DNA from: Porphyromonas catoniae ATCC 51270
GTDB lineage: Bacteria; Bacteroidota; Bacteroidia; Bacteroidales; Porphyromonadaceae
NCBI RefSeq assembly: GCF_000565015.1
Contig: NZ_JDFF01000004.1
Location: forward strand, 57,436 to 121,435
Direction: 5' to 3'
Length of the DNA: 64,000 nt
In this document: positions 8,539-18,565 of the stretch, in pieces
How positions within the stretch are numbered: position 1 is the first letter of the stretch
Layout: every line of letters starts with the position of its first letter
Made by a program: the position numbers and the translations under genes
The notes under the pieces: generated by a model
The model's database searches: none
What the model saw: only the letters and a program-made list of their open reading frames with translations
Told to the model about the DNA's origin: nothing

Positions 8539-8800
8539 GGACGATAAGGTAGCACATATACCATACATATCGTCTGGTTCTTACCTTGGGTTGGCAGAGC
8601 TATCAAATACTCTAGTTAATCCTCCCTGTTTCTCTAGAGAAACTCTCGCAAAAGATAATAGTCTGCAATCCGAAGAATACAAGGATCCAATAAGAGACGC
8701 TCAAAAAGCGATATGCTCCTGCGTCTCTGTCCTCAATCTTCACAAGATGGGCTTTTAGATCTGCCCAACCAACAGGAAGTAACACTTAGTAAAGAATAAG
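8539..8800. other. Gene-free stretch after the fimbrillin gene
   Basis: No open frame with coding character is seen here. It contains one hairpin, AGAGACGC (8693-8700) with GCGTCTCT (8721-8728), and no obvious promoter. It may be 3' UTR or the decayed remnant of a downstream fimbrial gene. Confidence 0.4.
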
Positions 8801-8853
8801 AGTGGGGACATCACGTGGCGTACATTGCCACGTGATGTCTCCACTTCTTTTTA
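8801..8853 (+). terminator. Strong terminator after the fimbrillin gene
   Basis: A 19-bp stem with one G-U pair (8801-8819 with 8827-8845) and a 7-nt loop is followed by TCTTTTT. This is a classic intrinsic terminator for plus-strand transcription. Confidence 0.88.
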
Positions 8854-8871
8854 TCCAGATACTAATTATGA

Positions 8872-8912
8872 TACAGCCTACCCTCAGAGGACATCTCTAA
8901 GAGTAGGCTGTA
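8872..8912 (-). terminator. Hairpin after dcp
   Basis: TACAGCCTAC (8872-8881) pairs with GTAGGCTGTA (8903-8912), just past the dcp stop. The U-tract is weak, so termination strength is uncertain. Confidence 0.5.
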
Positions 8913-8937
8913 CGCATTTATGAGAAATAGTAGTAAC

Positions 8938-11055
8938 CTAATCAGCGAGACCTCGAGCACGAATAAGGCTCTTCATATCAGGAGCTAGGCGTCCAGTGAA
9001 GGCTGCGAAAAGGTCTTTGACAGGCTGAGAATTGCCACGTGAAAGGACAAGGTCTCGTAGACGCTGACCATTCTCTGCCGTCATCCCTCCGTGCTCGACG
9101 AACCAGTCAAAGATGTTACTCTCCAGCACCTGGGTCCAGAGGTAAGAATAATAGCCGGAAGCATAGCCTCCACCGAAGACATGTAAGAAGTAGGTAGAGC
9201 GATAGCGAGGTGGCACCTGAGACAGGTAGAGACCTCGCTCATCCAGAGCCTTCCGCTCGAAAGCATCTACATCCGTGATCTTCACACCGGGAGCGAGCAT
9301 ACCCCATGCCATATCAATCGCTACAGCACCAAGATTCTCCCCAAGAGCATAGGCTTGGTTGAAGAGGGCTGAAGCCTTGAGCTTATTGACGAGGGCCTGA
9401 GGCATGGGTTCACCCGTCTGGTAATGGCGAGCATAGTTGCTGAGGACGACAGAGTCCGTCATCCAATGCTCATTAAACTGCGAGGGCATCTCTACGAAGT
9501 CACGAGGTGTCTGAGTACCAGAGATACTAGCATACTGCTGCGAAGCAAAGAAGCCATGCAGAGCGTGGCCAAACTCATGGAAGAGTGTCTCGACATTATC
9601 GGAGGATAGGAAAGCTGGGGCATCTCCAACGGGGGCTGGGAAGTTACAGACGTTATAGATGACAGGCTTACGACCAAAAAGGAAGCTCTGCTGGACGAAG
9701 TTTTCCATCCATGCTCCACCATTTTTAGTCGGACGGCGGAAGTAATCTGTGTAGAAGAGTGCAAGTGAGGAGCCATCCTTGTCAAAGACTTCATACACCT
9801 TCACCCCATCTGCATAGACCGGTATATCGGTGCGTGGCTTGAAGGTCAGGCCGTAGAGTCTATTTGCAGCGAAGAAGACGCCATTCTTCAGCACACTATC
9901 AAGGACAAAGTAAGGCTTGAGGTCATTCTCATTCAAGTCAAACTTTGCCTTCTTCAGACGCTCAGCATAGTAATCCCAGTCCCAAGCCTCGAGCATGAAG
10001 TCCTTACCCTCAGTCTTACGAGCGAACTCCGTTAGCTCAGCTGCATCAGCCGCTATCTTCTTCCTATAGGCAGGAGCAATCTCCTCAATGAGGCTATAAA
10101 CAGCACTTGGCTCACGAGCCATCTGGTCACTCAGCGCCCAAGCCGCAAAACTATCATAGCCGAGGAGCTTAGCCTTCTCTGCACGTAGCTCAGCGATGCG
10201 AGCAATCGTCAGCTGAGTATTATTTGGATCATTGGGACGAGAAGCACGAGAGAGCGAAGCCTCCAGTACACGACGGCGTAGATCACGATTATTCAGCTCG
10301 GCGATATAGCCAGGGCGCGTAGTATTGGAGATCTCTAGGAGATATTTCCCTTTCTCTCCTCGCTCCTCAGCGAGCTTAGCTGCTCGGTCAAGATTCTCTT
10401 GCGAGAGACCGTCCAACTCCTTGATATCCGTGACGAGTACTGCTGCAGCATTGGTGGCATCACGTACCTGATTGACGAACTTAGTCTCCAGCACGGAGAG
10501 CTCTCCATTAATCATCGAGAGCGAATCTCTACTCTCAGCTGACAGGAGCGCTCCTGCGTGGACAAACTCTCGATAGAGCACCTCGGTCAAGCGCTGGTCT
10601 TCCCCCGTGAGCAAGGTATCGGCATCGTACACAGCTTTTACTCGAGCGAAAAGCTTCTCATTTAGCAAGAGGGCGTCATGATGTGCCGAAAGAAGCGGTG
10701 TTGCCTCTTCCTCTACCTTACGAAGCTCATCCGTACCATTGGCAGACGTCAGCACAGAGAGCAGAGTGGAGGCTCGAGTAAGCAATCGTCCACTCTTCTC
10801 GTAAGCTAGGATGGTATTTGCAAACGTTGGAGTCTCTGGATTGCGAATGATACTATCTATCTCTGCTTGCTGCTCAGCTATCCCCTGCTTAATGGCAGGC
10901 ATAAAGTGTTCAGGCAGGATCTTGTCGAACGGAGGAGCATAGAAGTCAAGAGTGCTCTCCGTCAGCAAGGGATTGTCCGTAGTAGAGGTCTTCGTATGAC
11001 AGGCACTAAGCATGGCAAAAAGGCCAAAGGCGATGATTAAATGTTTCACGTTCAT
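8938..11055 (-). CDS. dcp: Peptidyl-dipeptidase, M3 family zinc protease
   Basis: A 705-residue exported metallopeptidase that releases dipeptides from the C-termini of peptides. The N-terminus is a lipoprotein signal (FAMLSAC at about residue 19). The zinc motif HEFGH is at residues 493-497, with the M3 signature around it and the distal glutamate in a GENLGAVAID-like region. Length fits Dcp/oligopeptidase A relatives. It starts 24 bp after the pncA stop and is probably co-transcribed with it. The role fits peptide feeding. Dcp is favoured over oligopeptidase A because of the lipoprotein signal and overall similarity. Confidence 0.9.
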   Translation of the reverse strand: MNVKHLIIAFGLFAMLSACHTKTSTTDNPLLTESTLDFYAPPFDKILPEHFMPAIKQGIAEQQAEIDSIIRNPETPTFANTILAYEKSGRLLTRASTLLSVLTSANGTDELRKVEEEATPLLSAHHDALLLNEKLFARVKAVYDADTLLTGEDQRLTEVLYREFVHAGALLSAESRDSLSMINGELSVLETKFVNQVRDATNAAAVLVTDIKELDGLSQENLDRAAKLAEERGEKGKYLLEISNTTRPGYIAELNNRDLRRRVLEASLSRASRPNDPNNTQLTIARIAELRAEKAKLLGYDSFAAWALSDQMAREPSAVYSLIEEIAPAYRKKIAADAAELTEFARKTEGKDFMLEAWDWDYYAERLKKAKFDLNENDLKPYFVLDSVLKNGVFFAANRLYGLTFKPRTDIPVYADGVKVYEVFDKDGSSLALFYTDYFRRPTKNGGAWMENFVQQSFLFGRKPVIYNVCNFPAPVGDAPAFLSSDNVETLFHEFGHALHGFFASQQYASISGTQTPRDFVEMPSQFNEHWMTDSVVLSNYARHYQTGEPMPQALVNKLKASALFNQAYALGENLGAVAIDMAWGMLAPGVKITDVDAFERKALDERGLYLSQVPPRYRSTYFLHVFGGGYASGYYSYLWTQVLESNIFDWFVEHGGMTAENGQRLRDLVLSRGNSQPVKDLFAAFTGRLAPDMKSLIRARGLAD

Positions 11056-11079
11056 AGGACAAATGGGTAGTTAGTAAAG

Positions 11080-11595
11080 TTAAAGTAGAGGCTCGCGCTC
11101 TCCAATCCAAGCGATAGCCTCATCTAGAGTAGACATGCTTGTCTCAGGTAGATGACGGCGTAGGTCGTTGATAGATGCTTTGACGCAATAGTCCCCAGCA
11201 AGGCCGGCGACATCAATATGCGTAGCACCTAGCAATAACTCAGGTACAGCATCCTCGAAGGCACTATATGCATCGCGATGGCGAGACATCGCCTTGGGAA
11301 CGAAGAAAACACTCGCACCTGAGCGTTTGGTATTCATCAAGATTTCAGCTAGCGGTGGGTAGAGTGCAGCCCCAACGGTATAGCGCACACAGTGAATCGG
11401 CCACTGACCTCCCTGTACCTGAAAGCTACAGTGGTCGGCAGGATGCTGATCGAGTGTGACCACAAAGGCATCATACTCGGTGTGATGCTCACGCAGCCAC
11501 TCTGTGAGATAATCCATGGCCTTTTTCGCACCAGGTACAGCGAGCGAGCCTGTGATAAAGTCGTTCTGTGGATCTACGATGAGTAATACTTTCAT
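11080..11595 (-). CDS. pncA: Nicotinamidase, isochorismatase fold
   Basis: Hydrolyses nicotinamide to nicotinate and ammonia in NAD salvage. At 171 residues it is short but complete. The catalytic triad is D8 (VDPQNDF), K101 (VPKAMSRH) and C137 (LAGDYCVKAS). The metal ligands are D49, H51 and H68 (DQHPADH, IHC). It is the upstream partner of dcp, 24 bp apart. A generic cysteine hydrolase is the alternative, but the complete triad and metal site favour PncA. Confidence 0.88.
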   Translation of the reverse strand: MKVLLIVDPQNDFITGSLAVPGAKKAMDYLTEWLREHHTEYDAFVVTLDQHPADHCSFQVQGGQWPIHCVRYTVGAALYPPLAEILMNTKRSGASVFFVPKAMSRHRDAYSAFEDAVPELLLGATHIDVAGLAGDYCVKASINDLRRHLPETSMSTLDEAIAWIGEREPLL

Positions 11596-11628
11596 GTGTT
11601 GTGTAAGATGGTGTGTGATAAAAGTGAG

Positions 11629-11666
11629 CGAGACCGCCCCACAAGTCTAGTGTAGGGACGGCCTCG
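11629..11666 (-). terminator. Terminator of the carboxynorspermidine dehydrogenase gene
   Basis: An imperfect stem (CGAG, CCG and CCC blocks with two mismatches) is followed on the minus strand by CACTTTTATC. It separates the gene at 11704 from pncA. Confidence 0.6.
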
Positions 11667-11703
11667 ACATATTATTCATTTCTAAGCAAGTGTGTGACTT
11701 CTA

Positions 11704-12897
11704 CTAGAGCTCAAGGTCTAGTCCAAAGTCTTCATGCCAAGGCAATCCCTGTAGCTTCAGTTGCTCCATGAATGGATCTGGATCAAACTCCTCGACATTG
11801 TAAACACCCGGCTTGCGCCATAGACCACGGAAGAACATCATAGCACCGATGGCTGCTGGCACACCTGTTGTGTAGCTCACGCCCTGCGCTCCAGTCTCCT
11901 CATAAGCAGCCTGATGGCTACAATTATTCCAGACGTAGTAGGTCTGCTCTCGGCCATCCTTGATACCTCGTATACGGCAACCGATAGAGGTCTCTCCCGT
12001 GTAGTTCTCCCCAAGCTCACCGGGGTTAGGCAGTACAGCCTTGAGAAACTGTATAGGCACAATTTCCACCCCATTGTATAGGATAGGATCAATACGTGTC
12101 ATGCCGATATTCTGCATCACCCTGAGGTGTGTCAGATACTCCTGTCCAAAGGTCATCCAGAAGCGTGCGCGCTTGATAGTTGGATAGTTCTTTACCAGTG
12201 ACTCCAGCTCTTCGTGATAGAGGAGATAAGACTCACGCACTCCGATATTAGGATAGGTAAGGGGCTTGTGAATCTCCTGTGGCTCGGTTTCCTTCCACTG
12301 CCCATCCTCATAGTAGCGTCCTTTCTGCGTGATCTCTCGGATGTTAATCTCGGGATTGAAGTTCGTCGCAAAGGCCTTGTGGTGATCTCCGCCGTTGCAG
12401 TCTACGATGTCTAGGTAATGGATCTCATCGAAATGATGCTTGGCAGCATACGCCGTGAATACACCAGTCACACCCGGGTCAAAGCCACAGCCAAGGATCG
12501 CCGTGAGACCAGCAGCCTTGAATCGCTCTTGATAGGCCCACTGCCAGCTATACTCAAACTTTGCTTCATCCAGAGGCTCATAGTTCGCCGTATCAAGGTA
12601 GTTCACACCTGCCTCGAGACACGCATCCATGATGTGTAGATCCTGATAAGGTAGAGCGACATTGATTACGAGCTCGGGCTTAAACGAACGCATCAAGGCT
12701 ACGAGCTCAGGTGCATTATCGGCATCTACGGCCGCTGTCTGTATCTTGACACCTTGTATCTCAGAGGCAATCTTATCACACTTACTCTTGGTACGGCTAG
12801 CGAGCATTATCTCTGTGAATACATCGCTATTCTGTGCCACCTTCTTTGCCACTACCGTGCCGACACCGCCAGCACCGATAATGAGGACTCTTCCCAT
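11704..12897 (-). CDS. Carboxynorspermidine/carboxyspermidine dehydrogenase (saccharopine dehydrogenase-like)
   Basis: A 397-residue NADPH enzyme that couples aspartate semialdehyde to a diamine in the alternative spermidine pathway used by Bacteroidetes. An N-terminal Rossmann motif (GAGGVGTVVAKK) is followed by the catalytic domain of the LYS9-like family, with GCGFDPGVTGVF near residue 130. The start at 12897 was chosen because the promoter box at 12982-12989 rules out the in-frame ATG at 12984. The decarboxylase partner NspC is not in this window. Saccharopine dehydrogenase of lysine metabolism is less likely in this phylum. Confidence 0.82.
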   Translation of the reverse strand: MGRVLIIGAGGVGTVVAKKVAQNSDVFTEIMLASRTKSKCDKIASEIQGVKIQTAAVDADNAPELVALMRSFKPELVINVALPYQDLHIMDACLEAGVNYLDTANYEPLDEAKFEYSWQWAYQERFKAAGLTAILGCGFDPGVTGVFTAYAAKHHFDEIHYLDIVDCNGGDHHKAFATNFNPEINIREITQKGRYYEDGQWKETEPQEIHKPLTYPNIGVRESYLLYHEELESLVKNYPTIKRARFWMTFGQEYLTHLRVMQNIGMTRIDPILYNGVEIVPIQFLKAVLPNPGELGENYTGETSIGCRIRGIKDGREQTYYVWNNCSHQAAYEETGAQGVSYTTGVPAAIGAMMFFRGLWRKPGVYNVEEFDPDPFMEQLKLQGLPWHEDFGLDLEL

Positions 12898-12981
12898 AGG
12901 CTTTATATTCGTCTTCTTTTTAGGATGATTAATCAAAAACAAACTCTTTACTCCCCATGACAATGTGGAATAGGGACCACA

Positions 12982-12989
12982 CAAAGATA
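12982..12989 (-). promoter_or_regulatory. -7 box of the carboxynorspermidine dehydrogenase promoter
   Basis: TATCTTTG on the minus strand, 85 nt before the chosen ATG. Confidence 0.6.
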
Positions 12990-13049
12990 CGAAAAGTCAA
13001 GGAAGCCAGAGGGCTATTCCTCCTCTCCCTCCTACACAACAAACAAGAA

Positions 13050-13078
13050 GGGGACTGCATCCGACAGATGCAGTCCCC
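13050..13078 (-). terminator. Terminator of the tRNA-Lys unit
   Basis: A 12-bp perfect stem (GGGGACTGCATC with GATGCAGTCCCC, 5-nt loop) is followed on the minus strand by TTCTTGTTTG. Confidence 0.85.
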
Positions 13079-13085
13079 GTTGTGG

Positions 13086-13158
13086 TGACCCCGGTGAGGC
13101 TCGAACTCACGACCCAGTGATTAAGAGTCACTTGCTCTACCAACTGAGCTACAGAGTC
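13086..13158 (-). tRNA. tRNA-Lys (CTT), copy 2
   Basis: A complete 73-nt cloverleaf. The acceptor GACTCTG pairs with CGGGGTC using wobbles, the anticodon loop is CTCTTAA with anticodon CTT, the T-loop is TTCGAGC, and the discriminator is A. No CCA is encoded. It is identical to the copy 97 bp upstream. Confidence 0.96.
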
Positions 13159-13182
13159 ATTGATTTGTGATGTGGAAGTCAG

Positions 13183-13255
13183 TGACCCCGGTGAGGCTCG
13201 AACTCACGACCCAGTGATTAAGAGTCACTTGCTCTACCAACTGAGCTACAGAGTC
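13183..13255 (-). tRNA. tRNA-Lys (CTT), copy 1
   Basis: This gene has the same sequence and structure as the copy at 13086-13158 and is the promoter-proximal gene of the pair. The identity runs about 76 nt and includes one or two flanking bases. Confidence 0.96.
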
Positions 13256-13316
13256 ATTAAATGGTTGGTGCATTCCCTTCACTTAGCGTGATGGGTCTCC
13301 CCTCACAAATCGTGTG

Positions 13317-13324
13317 CAAAGGTA
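13317..13324 (-). promoter_or_regulatory. -7 box of the tRNA-Lys promoter
   Basis: TACCTTTG on the minus strand, about 60 nt before the first tRNA-Lys. Confidence 0.6.
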
Positions 13325-13452
13325 GCAGAAACTTTTGAATACGCCAAATACCCTACTCGCCCCTCACCTGACGGTCTCCCTGTATTTCGTGTGACTGAGG
13401 ATAGAATACGTCTCCACCTCTAGCACAAACACCTCTAGTCAAAGACCTCATA

Positions 13453-13495
13453 AAACGACGGAAGGTGAGTAAGGATTTCTCCTCATTCACCTTCC
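13453..13495 (-). terminator. Flavodoxin terminator
   Basis: A 16-bp stem with two G-U pairs (13460-13475 with 13480-13495) and a TTTC loop is followed on the minus strand by GTCGTTTTATG. The remainder of 13325-13570 shows no gene. Confidence 0.8.
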
Positions 13496-13570
13496 AAGAG
13501 AGGTCACTGCGTCTTAGGCAACCTTCGCCTACTCTAGATGAATCAAACCGAGCAAGCTAGAGGGTCACTC

Positions 13571-14071
13571 CTAAAACTCAGACTGAAGAAGTGCGACCCA
13601 CTTCTCTATGCGTTCGTCGGTTAGATCAGACTGGTTAGCCTCATCGATACATAGCCCAACGAGCTTACCACCTTGCTCCGTCTCCGTAGCATCATAACTG
13701 TAACCCTCGGGTGCATAGGCACCAATAAATGTACAGCCTGTGCTAGCAAGTCCTTCTTTAAGCTTAGCGATCGCTTCGCAGAAGCTATCAGGGTAGCTAT
13801 CTGCATCGCCACAACCGAAGAGAGCAACCTTCTTACCAGCTAGATTTTGCTCAGCGAGCTTGGGGAGGAAATCTTCCCAATCATCCTGAAGGTCTCCAAT
13901 CCCCCATGTAGAGGAACCGAGAAGGAGGACATCAAAGCCTGCTACATCGGCAGCATCTGCACTAGCGACATCGAAGATATTAGCCTCTGCGCCAAGTGCC
14001 TTACCTAGGCGTTGTGCTACCTCTGAGGTGGAGCCTGTCGAGGAGCCGTAGAAAATACCGATCTTACTCAT
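13571..14071 (-). CDS. fldA: Flavodoxin
   Basis: A 166-residue cytoplasmic FMN electron carrier of the long-chain type. The phosphate-binding loop is at the N-terminus (YGSSTGSTSEVAQ, residues 9-21). The FMN-stacking region follows (LLLGSSTWGIGDLQDDW), and then the GCGDADSYPDSFC segment typical of bacterial flavodoxins. It probably serves pyruvate or oxoacid oxidoreductases and radical-SAM enzymes when iron is low. It is monocistronic, with its own promoter and terminator. Confidence 0.95.
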   Translation of the reverse strand: MSKIGIFYGSSTGSTSEVAQRLGKALGAEANIFDVASADAADVAGFDVLLLGSSTWGIGDLQDDWEDFLPKLAEQNLAGKKVALFGCGDADSYPDSFCEAIAKLKEGLASTGCTFIGAYAPEGYSYDATETEQGGKLVGLCIDEANQSDLTDERIEKWVALLQSEF

Positions 14072-14114
14072 TACGATATAAGTGTATTGATGTTAGTGAT
14101 TAAGTTTCCAGAGA

Positions 14115-14122
14115 CAAAGATA
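14115..14122 (-). promoter_or_regulatory. -7 box of the flavodoxin promoter
   Basis: TATCTTTG on the minus strand, 44 nt before the flavodoxin ATG. Confidence 0.6.
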
Positions 14123-14398
14123 ACAAACTCTTTTTTCCTCCACATCATTTCGTCTATTCTGTTCGGGCTTTCTGTATTTTCGCCGTAAGTACAACAGCAG
14201 AGGAATAAAGAGAAGAGGGATAAAGAGATGCAACCTGGTAACGAGTCATCCTCCGGGCACAAAATCCAGAGGCTCTATATCCGTAGTGATAAAAAGAAAT
14301 GCAAGCAATTAAAGTAAGAGTAAAAACACACGATTTCCCGACCAAACTAAGCCCTGTTGTAACAAGCTATGTTTAAGCTATTTGCAAGAGGTCACGAC

Positions 14399-14505
14399 GA
14401 GTTACCATAAGTCGTCTCAACGACTTACCACAACTCTCTACGACGACTTACCATAAGTCGTTTGAACGAGTTACCATAACTCTTTGGGACGAGTTACTAC
14501 AACTC
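14399..14505. repeat. Family A 23-bp array, 5 units
   Basis: Units start at 14399, 14422, 14445, 14468 and 14491, an exact 23-bp period. The third unit is GACTTACCATAAGTC, in which both arms have changed so that the palindrome is kept. The array sits in the divergent region between flavodoxin and thrS, about 300 bp upstream of the thrS promoter. Nothing else gene-like was found in 14123-14800. Confidence 0.9.
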
Positions 14506-14807
14506 GTTATAAGCTCTTTTAGGAAACATCACAACATATTGACAACAAACGCCTTACACAACCATCAAAAAGAATAAAAAGGAAGGCATTACATGGGAGA
14601 TACACAAGCCCGAATGTACTAACCCTCTCCTCAGCTGAGCATATAGGTTGGAGAAAAACCTATCAAAACCTATCTCTAGGTGGACTCTTGCTATACATTA
14701 TATATTATAGGTATTATATGCGTGCCCCACATCAGAAGCAGTGGGGAGAAGGACACACTAGCTACAAGTTGACCTCATCTATCACCCTCTAGTCTTGTCC
14801 TTTGTAT

Positions 14808-14815
14808 TATCTTTG
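14808..14815 (+). promoter_or_regulatory. -7 box of the thrS operon promoter
   Basis: TATCTTTG, 27 nt before the thrS ATG at 14842. Confidence 0.65.
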
Positions 14816-14841
14816 CAGGACAGCAATCAAAAGAAATCCTT

Positions 14842-16815
14842 ATGAGCTCAATGATAAAAGTAACATTCCCCGATGGCAGTCAGCGTGAATATCCCGCAGG
14901 TACGACCTCTTGGGACATCGCTGGTGACATCAGCCCACGCCTACAACAAGATGTGCTGGCAGCGGGTGTCAATGGACAGATATGGGATCTAATGCGTCCC
15001 CTCAAGGAGGACACCGAGCTAAAGCTCTACAAGTGGGATGACCCCGAGGGGAAGTATGCCTACTGGCACTCCAGCGCACACCTCATGGCAGAAGCTCTCC
15101 AGGCTCTTTACCCTGGAGTGAAGTTTGGTATCGGTCCTGCCATCGAGAATGGGTTCTACTATGACATCGACCTCGGCGAAGGGGTACAGCTCCGTGATGC
15201 TGACCTCGGAGCAATCGAGGCTAAGATGGCGGAGTTCGCTGCTCGCAAGGAACCTATCATTCGCAAGGACATTACCAAGGCTGATGTAACAGAGTTCTTC
15301 AAGCAGAAGAACGACGAGTACAAGCTCGAGCTCATCGCTGACCTACCTGATGGTTCAATCACAACCTACACTCAAGGAGAATTCACAGACCTATGTCGTG
15401 GGCCACACGTGCCTAACACCGGCTATATCAAGGCAATCAAACTCCTCAGCGTGGCAGGGGCCTACTGGCGTGGAGATGAAAAGCGCAAACAGCTTACCCG
15501 TCTCTATGGGATTACCTTCCCCAAGAAGAAGATGCTCGATGAGTATCTAACGCTCCTCGAGGAAGCTAAGAAGCGTGACCACCGTAAGATTGGTAAGGAG
15601 CTGGGGCTATTTGCCTTCTCACAGAACGTAGGCTCGGGGCTTCCCCTCTGGCTCCCCCGTGGTACACAGCTACGCCTTCGCCTAGAGGACTTCCTCAAGC
15701 AAATCCAAAAGCAGTTCGGCTACCAACAGGTAATCTCCCCACATATCGGGAGCAAACAGCTCTATATCACCTCGGGTCACTGGGCTAAATATGGTGCGGA
15801 CTCTTTCCGCCCCATCACGACACCTCAGGAAGGCGAGGAGTTCATGCTCAAGCCGATGAACTGCCCTCACCACTGTGAGATTTTCAAGGCACTTGGCCCT
15901 CATTCCTATCGTGACCTGCCCCAGCGACTCGCTGAGTTCGGCACAGTATATCGCTATGAGCAAAGTGGCGAGCTCCATGGGCTGACACGTGTACGTGGCT
16001 TCACGCAGGACGATGCCCACCTCTTCTGCCGTCCAGACCAGATCAAGGAGGAGTTCTGCAAGGTGATGGACATCATCTTCATCATCTTCAAGGCACTGAA
16101 CTTCGAGAGCTTCGAGGCACAGATTTCCCTGCGTGACCAAGTCAATCGTGAGAAGTATATCGGTAGTGAAGAGAACTGGGAGCGTGCCGAGCAAGCCATC
16201 ATCGAGGCATGTGAAGAGAAGGGACTCCCTGCCAAGATTGAATATGGTGAGGCAGCCTTCTATGGCCCTAAGCTCGACTTCATGGTCAAGGATGCCCTCG
16301 GCCGTCGCTGGCAGTTGGGTACAATTCAGGTAGACTACAACCTACCTGAACGCTTCGACCTAGAGTACACCGGAGCTGACAACAAGAAGCACCGCCCTGT
16401 GATGATTCACCGTGCCCCCTTCGGCTCAATGGAGCGTTTCGTCGCAGTGCTTATTGAGCATACCGCAGGTCACTTCCCACTCTGGCTCACCCCCGACCAA
16501 GTGGTCGTGCTGCCCATCAGTGAGAAGTTCAACGACTATGCACACCAAGTAGCAGCACAGCTCAACGCACAGGATATCCGCACTCAGGTAGATGACCGCA
16601 ATGAGAAGATCGGTCGTAAGATACGTGACAACGAGCTCAAGCGTATCCCCTACATGCTCATCGTGGGTGAGAAGGAAGCTCAGGAAGGAGAAGTCTCTGT
16701 GCGTGTGCAAGGTGAGGGTGATAAAGGTTCGATGAAAATCACTACCTTTGCCGAGCAAATCACCGAAGAGGTCACTCGCCAGCTTAACGCTTGGCACACT
16801 GAAAACGAGCAGTAG
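14842..16815 (+). CDS. thrS: Threonyl-tRNA synthetase
   Basis: Charges tRNA-Thr. The 657 residues comprise an N-terminal TGS domain (about 1-65), an editing domain with HxxxH ([11 protein letters not shown], residues about 74-84), the class II catalytic core ([10 protein letters not shown] contributes a zinc ligand; motif 2 [19 protein letters not shown]) and a C-terminal anticodon-binding domain ([10 protein letters not shown] onwards). It is the first gene of the conserved thrS-infC-rpmI-rplT operon. A start at the internal Met4 is possible. Confidence 0.98.
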   Translation: MSSMIKVTFPDGSQREYPAGTTSWDIAGDISPRLQQDVLAAGVNGQIWDLMRPLKEDTELKLYKWDDPEGKYAYWHSSAHLMAEALQALYPGVKFGIGPAIENGFYYDIDLGEGVQLRDADLGAIEAKMAEFAARKEPIIRKDITKADVTEFFKQKNDEYKLELIADLPDGSITTYTQGEFTDLCRGPHVPNTGYIKAIKLLSVAGAYWRGDEKRKQLTRLYGITFPKKKMLDEYLTLLEEAKKRDHRKIGKELGLFAFSQNVGSGLPLWLPRGTQLRLRLEDFLKQIQKQFGYQQVISPHIGSKQLYITSGHWAKYGADSFRPITTPQEGEEFMLKPMNCPHHCEIFKALGPHSYRDLPQRLAEFGTVYRYEQSGELHGLTRVRGFTQDDAHLFCRPDQIKEEFCKVMDIIFIIFKALNFESFEAQISLRDQVNREKYIGSEENWERAEQAIIEACEEKGLPAKIEYGEAAFYGPKLDFMVKDALGRRWQLGTIQVDYNLPERFDLEYTGADNKKHRPVMIHRAPFGSMERFVAVLIEHTAGHFPLWLTPDQVVVLPISEKFNDYAHQVAAQLNAQDIRTQVDDRNEKIGRKIRDNELKRIPYMLIVGEKEAQEGEVSVRVQGEGDKGSMKITTFAEQITEEVTRQLNAWHTENEQ

Positions 16816-16850
16816 AGACCTAGGTGGTAGTTTACAATTAACAATACTGA

Positions 16851-17453
16851 ATGGCAGTAGACAACAAACAAAAGTTCCAGTACCGCACAAACGAAGCTAT
16901 CCGCGTCAAGGAAGTACGTCTCGTCGGGGACAATGTAGAGCAGGGAGTTTACACGATCCAACAAGCTCTTCGCATCGCAAATGACCAAGAGCTCGACCTA
17001 GTGGAAATATCCCCTAATGTCTCACCTCCAGTATGCCGTGTCGTAGACTACCAGAAGTTCATTTTCCAGCTCAAGAAGAAGCAGAAGGAACAGAAGGCAA
17101 AGAGTGTCAAGGTCGTCGTTAAAGAGATTCGCTTCGGACCTCAGACCGATGACCACGACTACAACTTCAAGCTCAAGCACGCTAAGGGCTTCCTCAGCGA
17201 AGGCTCTAAGGTCAAGGCTTACGTCTTCTTCCGTGGTCGCTCCATCCTCTTCAAGGATCAGGGTGAGGTACTTCTCCTACGCTTTGCAAATGACCTTGAG
17301 GACTACGGTCGTGTAGAGAGCATGCCTGTGCTAGAGGGTAAGCGCATGACCATCATGATCGCCCCCAAGAAGGTCGCTTCCTCTGCACCAAAGAAGGATA
17401 AAGCTACCAAGTCTGAAACTGAAGACGTTGAAGAGCTCTCTAGTGAAGACTAG
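16851..17453 (+). CDS. infC: Translation initiation factor IF-3
   Basis: Binds the 30S subunit and monitors start-codon selection. At 200 residues it has the IF3 N domain ([18 protein letters not shown]), a Lys-rich linker and the C domain, plus an acidic tail of about 25 residues beyond the E. coli length. It uses a plain ATG here, in contrast to the AUU start known from enterobacterial infC. It lies 35 bp after thrS. Confidence 0.97.
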   Translation: MAVDNKQKFQYRTNEAIRVKEVRLVGDNVEQGVYTIQQALRIANDQELDLVEISPNVSPPVCRVVDYQKFIFQLKKKQKEQKAKSVKVVVKEIRFGPQTDDHDYNFKLKHAKGFLSEGSKVKAYVFFRGRSILFKDQGEVLLLRFANDLEDYGRVESMPVLEGKRMTIMIAPKKVASSAPKKDKATKSETEDVEELSSED

Positions 17454-17564
17454 TGCTCAGCACTCTACTCAGAGATTTATACATAATCCCCATCCCTGCA
17501 CCTCGCGCATAGGCTGCGTCAGTGGAGTAGGGTCATATAGTAACTCATATAAATAGAAAAGAAA

Positions 17565-17762
17565 ATGCCTAAGCTGAAGACAAACTCCAGTGCTAAGAAG
17601 CGTTTCGCGCTCACTGGCTCTGGTAAGATCAAGCGCAAACATGCCTTCAAGAGTCACATCCTGACCAAGAAGACGAAGAAGCAAAAGCGTAACCTCACCT
17701 ACTTCACCACGGTGGACAAGGTAGACGAACGTGAAGTAAAGGAACTCCTCCGCCTTCGTTAA
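17565..17762 (+). CDS. rpmI: Ribosomal protein bL35
   Basis: A 65-residue basic large-subunit protein starting [14 protein letters not shown], the family signature. It follows infC by 111 bp and precedes rplT. Length and sequence are standard. Confidence 0.97.
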   Translation: MPKLKTNSSAKKRFALTGSGKIKRKHAFKSHILTKKTKKQKRNLTYFTTVDKVDEREVKELLRLR

Positions 17763-17873
17763 TTCGGCAAGTTTAGTAACGATTATTCAGTAACAGAGCG
17801 GTAAGCAAAGACAAGTATCTGTCTTGGGATTACTTCCCAGCCAGATCGCTACCAATCACAAAGAAGAAACATC

Positions 17874-18218
17874 ATGCCAAGATCAGTCAATCACGTAGCT
17901 TCGCGTGCGAAGCGTAAGCGCATCCTCAAGCTCACTCGTGGCTACTACGGCGCTCGTCGTAACGTCTGGACCGTTGCCAAGAATACTTGGGAAAAGGGTC
18001 TTACCTACGCCTTCCGTGACCGTAAGAATAAGAAGCGCAACTTCCGTGCTCTTTGGATACAGCGTATCAATGCAGCAGCACGTCTAGAGGGGCTCTCTTA
18101 CTCACGTCTGATGGGAGCTCTGCATGCTCAGGGTATCGAGATTAACCGCAAGGTCCTCGCTGACCTCGCCGTCAATCATCCCGAAGCCTTCAAGGCCATC
18201 GTTGCCAAGGTAAAGTAA
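17874..18218 (+). CDS. rplT: Ribosomal protein bL20
   Basis: A 114-residue 23S rRNA-binding assembly protein. It has the basic N-terminal tail ([18 protein letters not shown]) and a globular C-terminal half. In other bacteria L20 represses its own operon by binding the mRNA. I could not identify a matching leader here. It is the last gene before a strong terminator. Confidence 0.97.
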   Translation: MPRSVNHVASRAKRKRILKLTRGYYGARRNVWTVAKNTWEKGLTYAFRDRKNKKRNFRALWIQRINAAARLEGLSYSRLMGALHAQGIEINRKVLADLAVNHPEAFKAIVAKVK

Positions 18219-18248
18219 GGATCGCTCTCACCTCAATAGAGCAACCTA

Positions 18249-18305
18249 CGAAGCCTCATCTGTCACCCTCTCCTAGAGGACACAGATGAGGCTTCGCTAT
18301 TTTTC
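18249..18305 (+). terminator. Terminator of the thrS-rplT operon
   Basis: A 15-bp stem (CGAAGCCTCATCTGT with ACAGATGAGGCTTCG) is followed by CTATTTTTC. The 170 bp that follow hold no gene that I can see. Confidence 0.9.
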
Positions 18306-18475
18306 ATTCCAACCTTAACGCACAGATTACACTCATCCTACTCAGCAGGGAGCGAAGAGAGACAAGGCGAACCCTTCCTACCTCAGCATCAAAGTCTCCT
18401 CTCTCCCTCGAAGCCCAGCTCCAGCAACACAAACAAGGCCCTAACCGTTGGTCTTTATCCTAAGGCTACGAATAC

Positions 18476-18522
18476 GAAAGCCCCCGAGGTGGTAAAACGA
18501 ACCTACCATCCCGGGGGCTTTC
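18476..18522. terminator. Bidirectional hairpin between rplT and dps
   Basis: A 19-bp imperfect stem (GAAAGCCCCCGAGGTGGTA with TACCATCCCGGGGGCTTTC) is placed just past the 3' end of dps in a convergent region. The U-tracts are short on both sides. Confidence 0.65.
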
Positions 18523-18565
18523 TGTACTTACCTTTCTCGACTGCCGAGAAAGGCCTGTCGTGACC

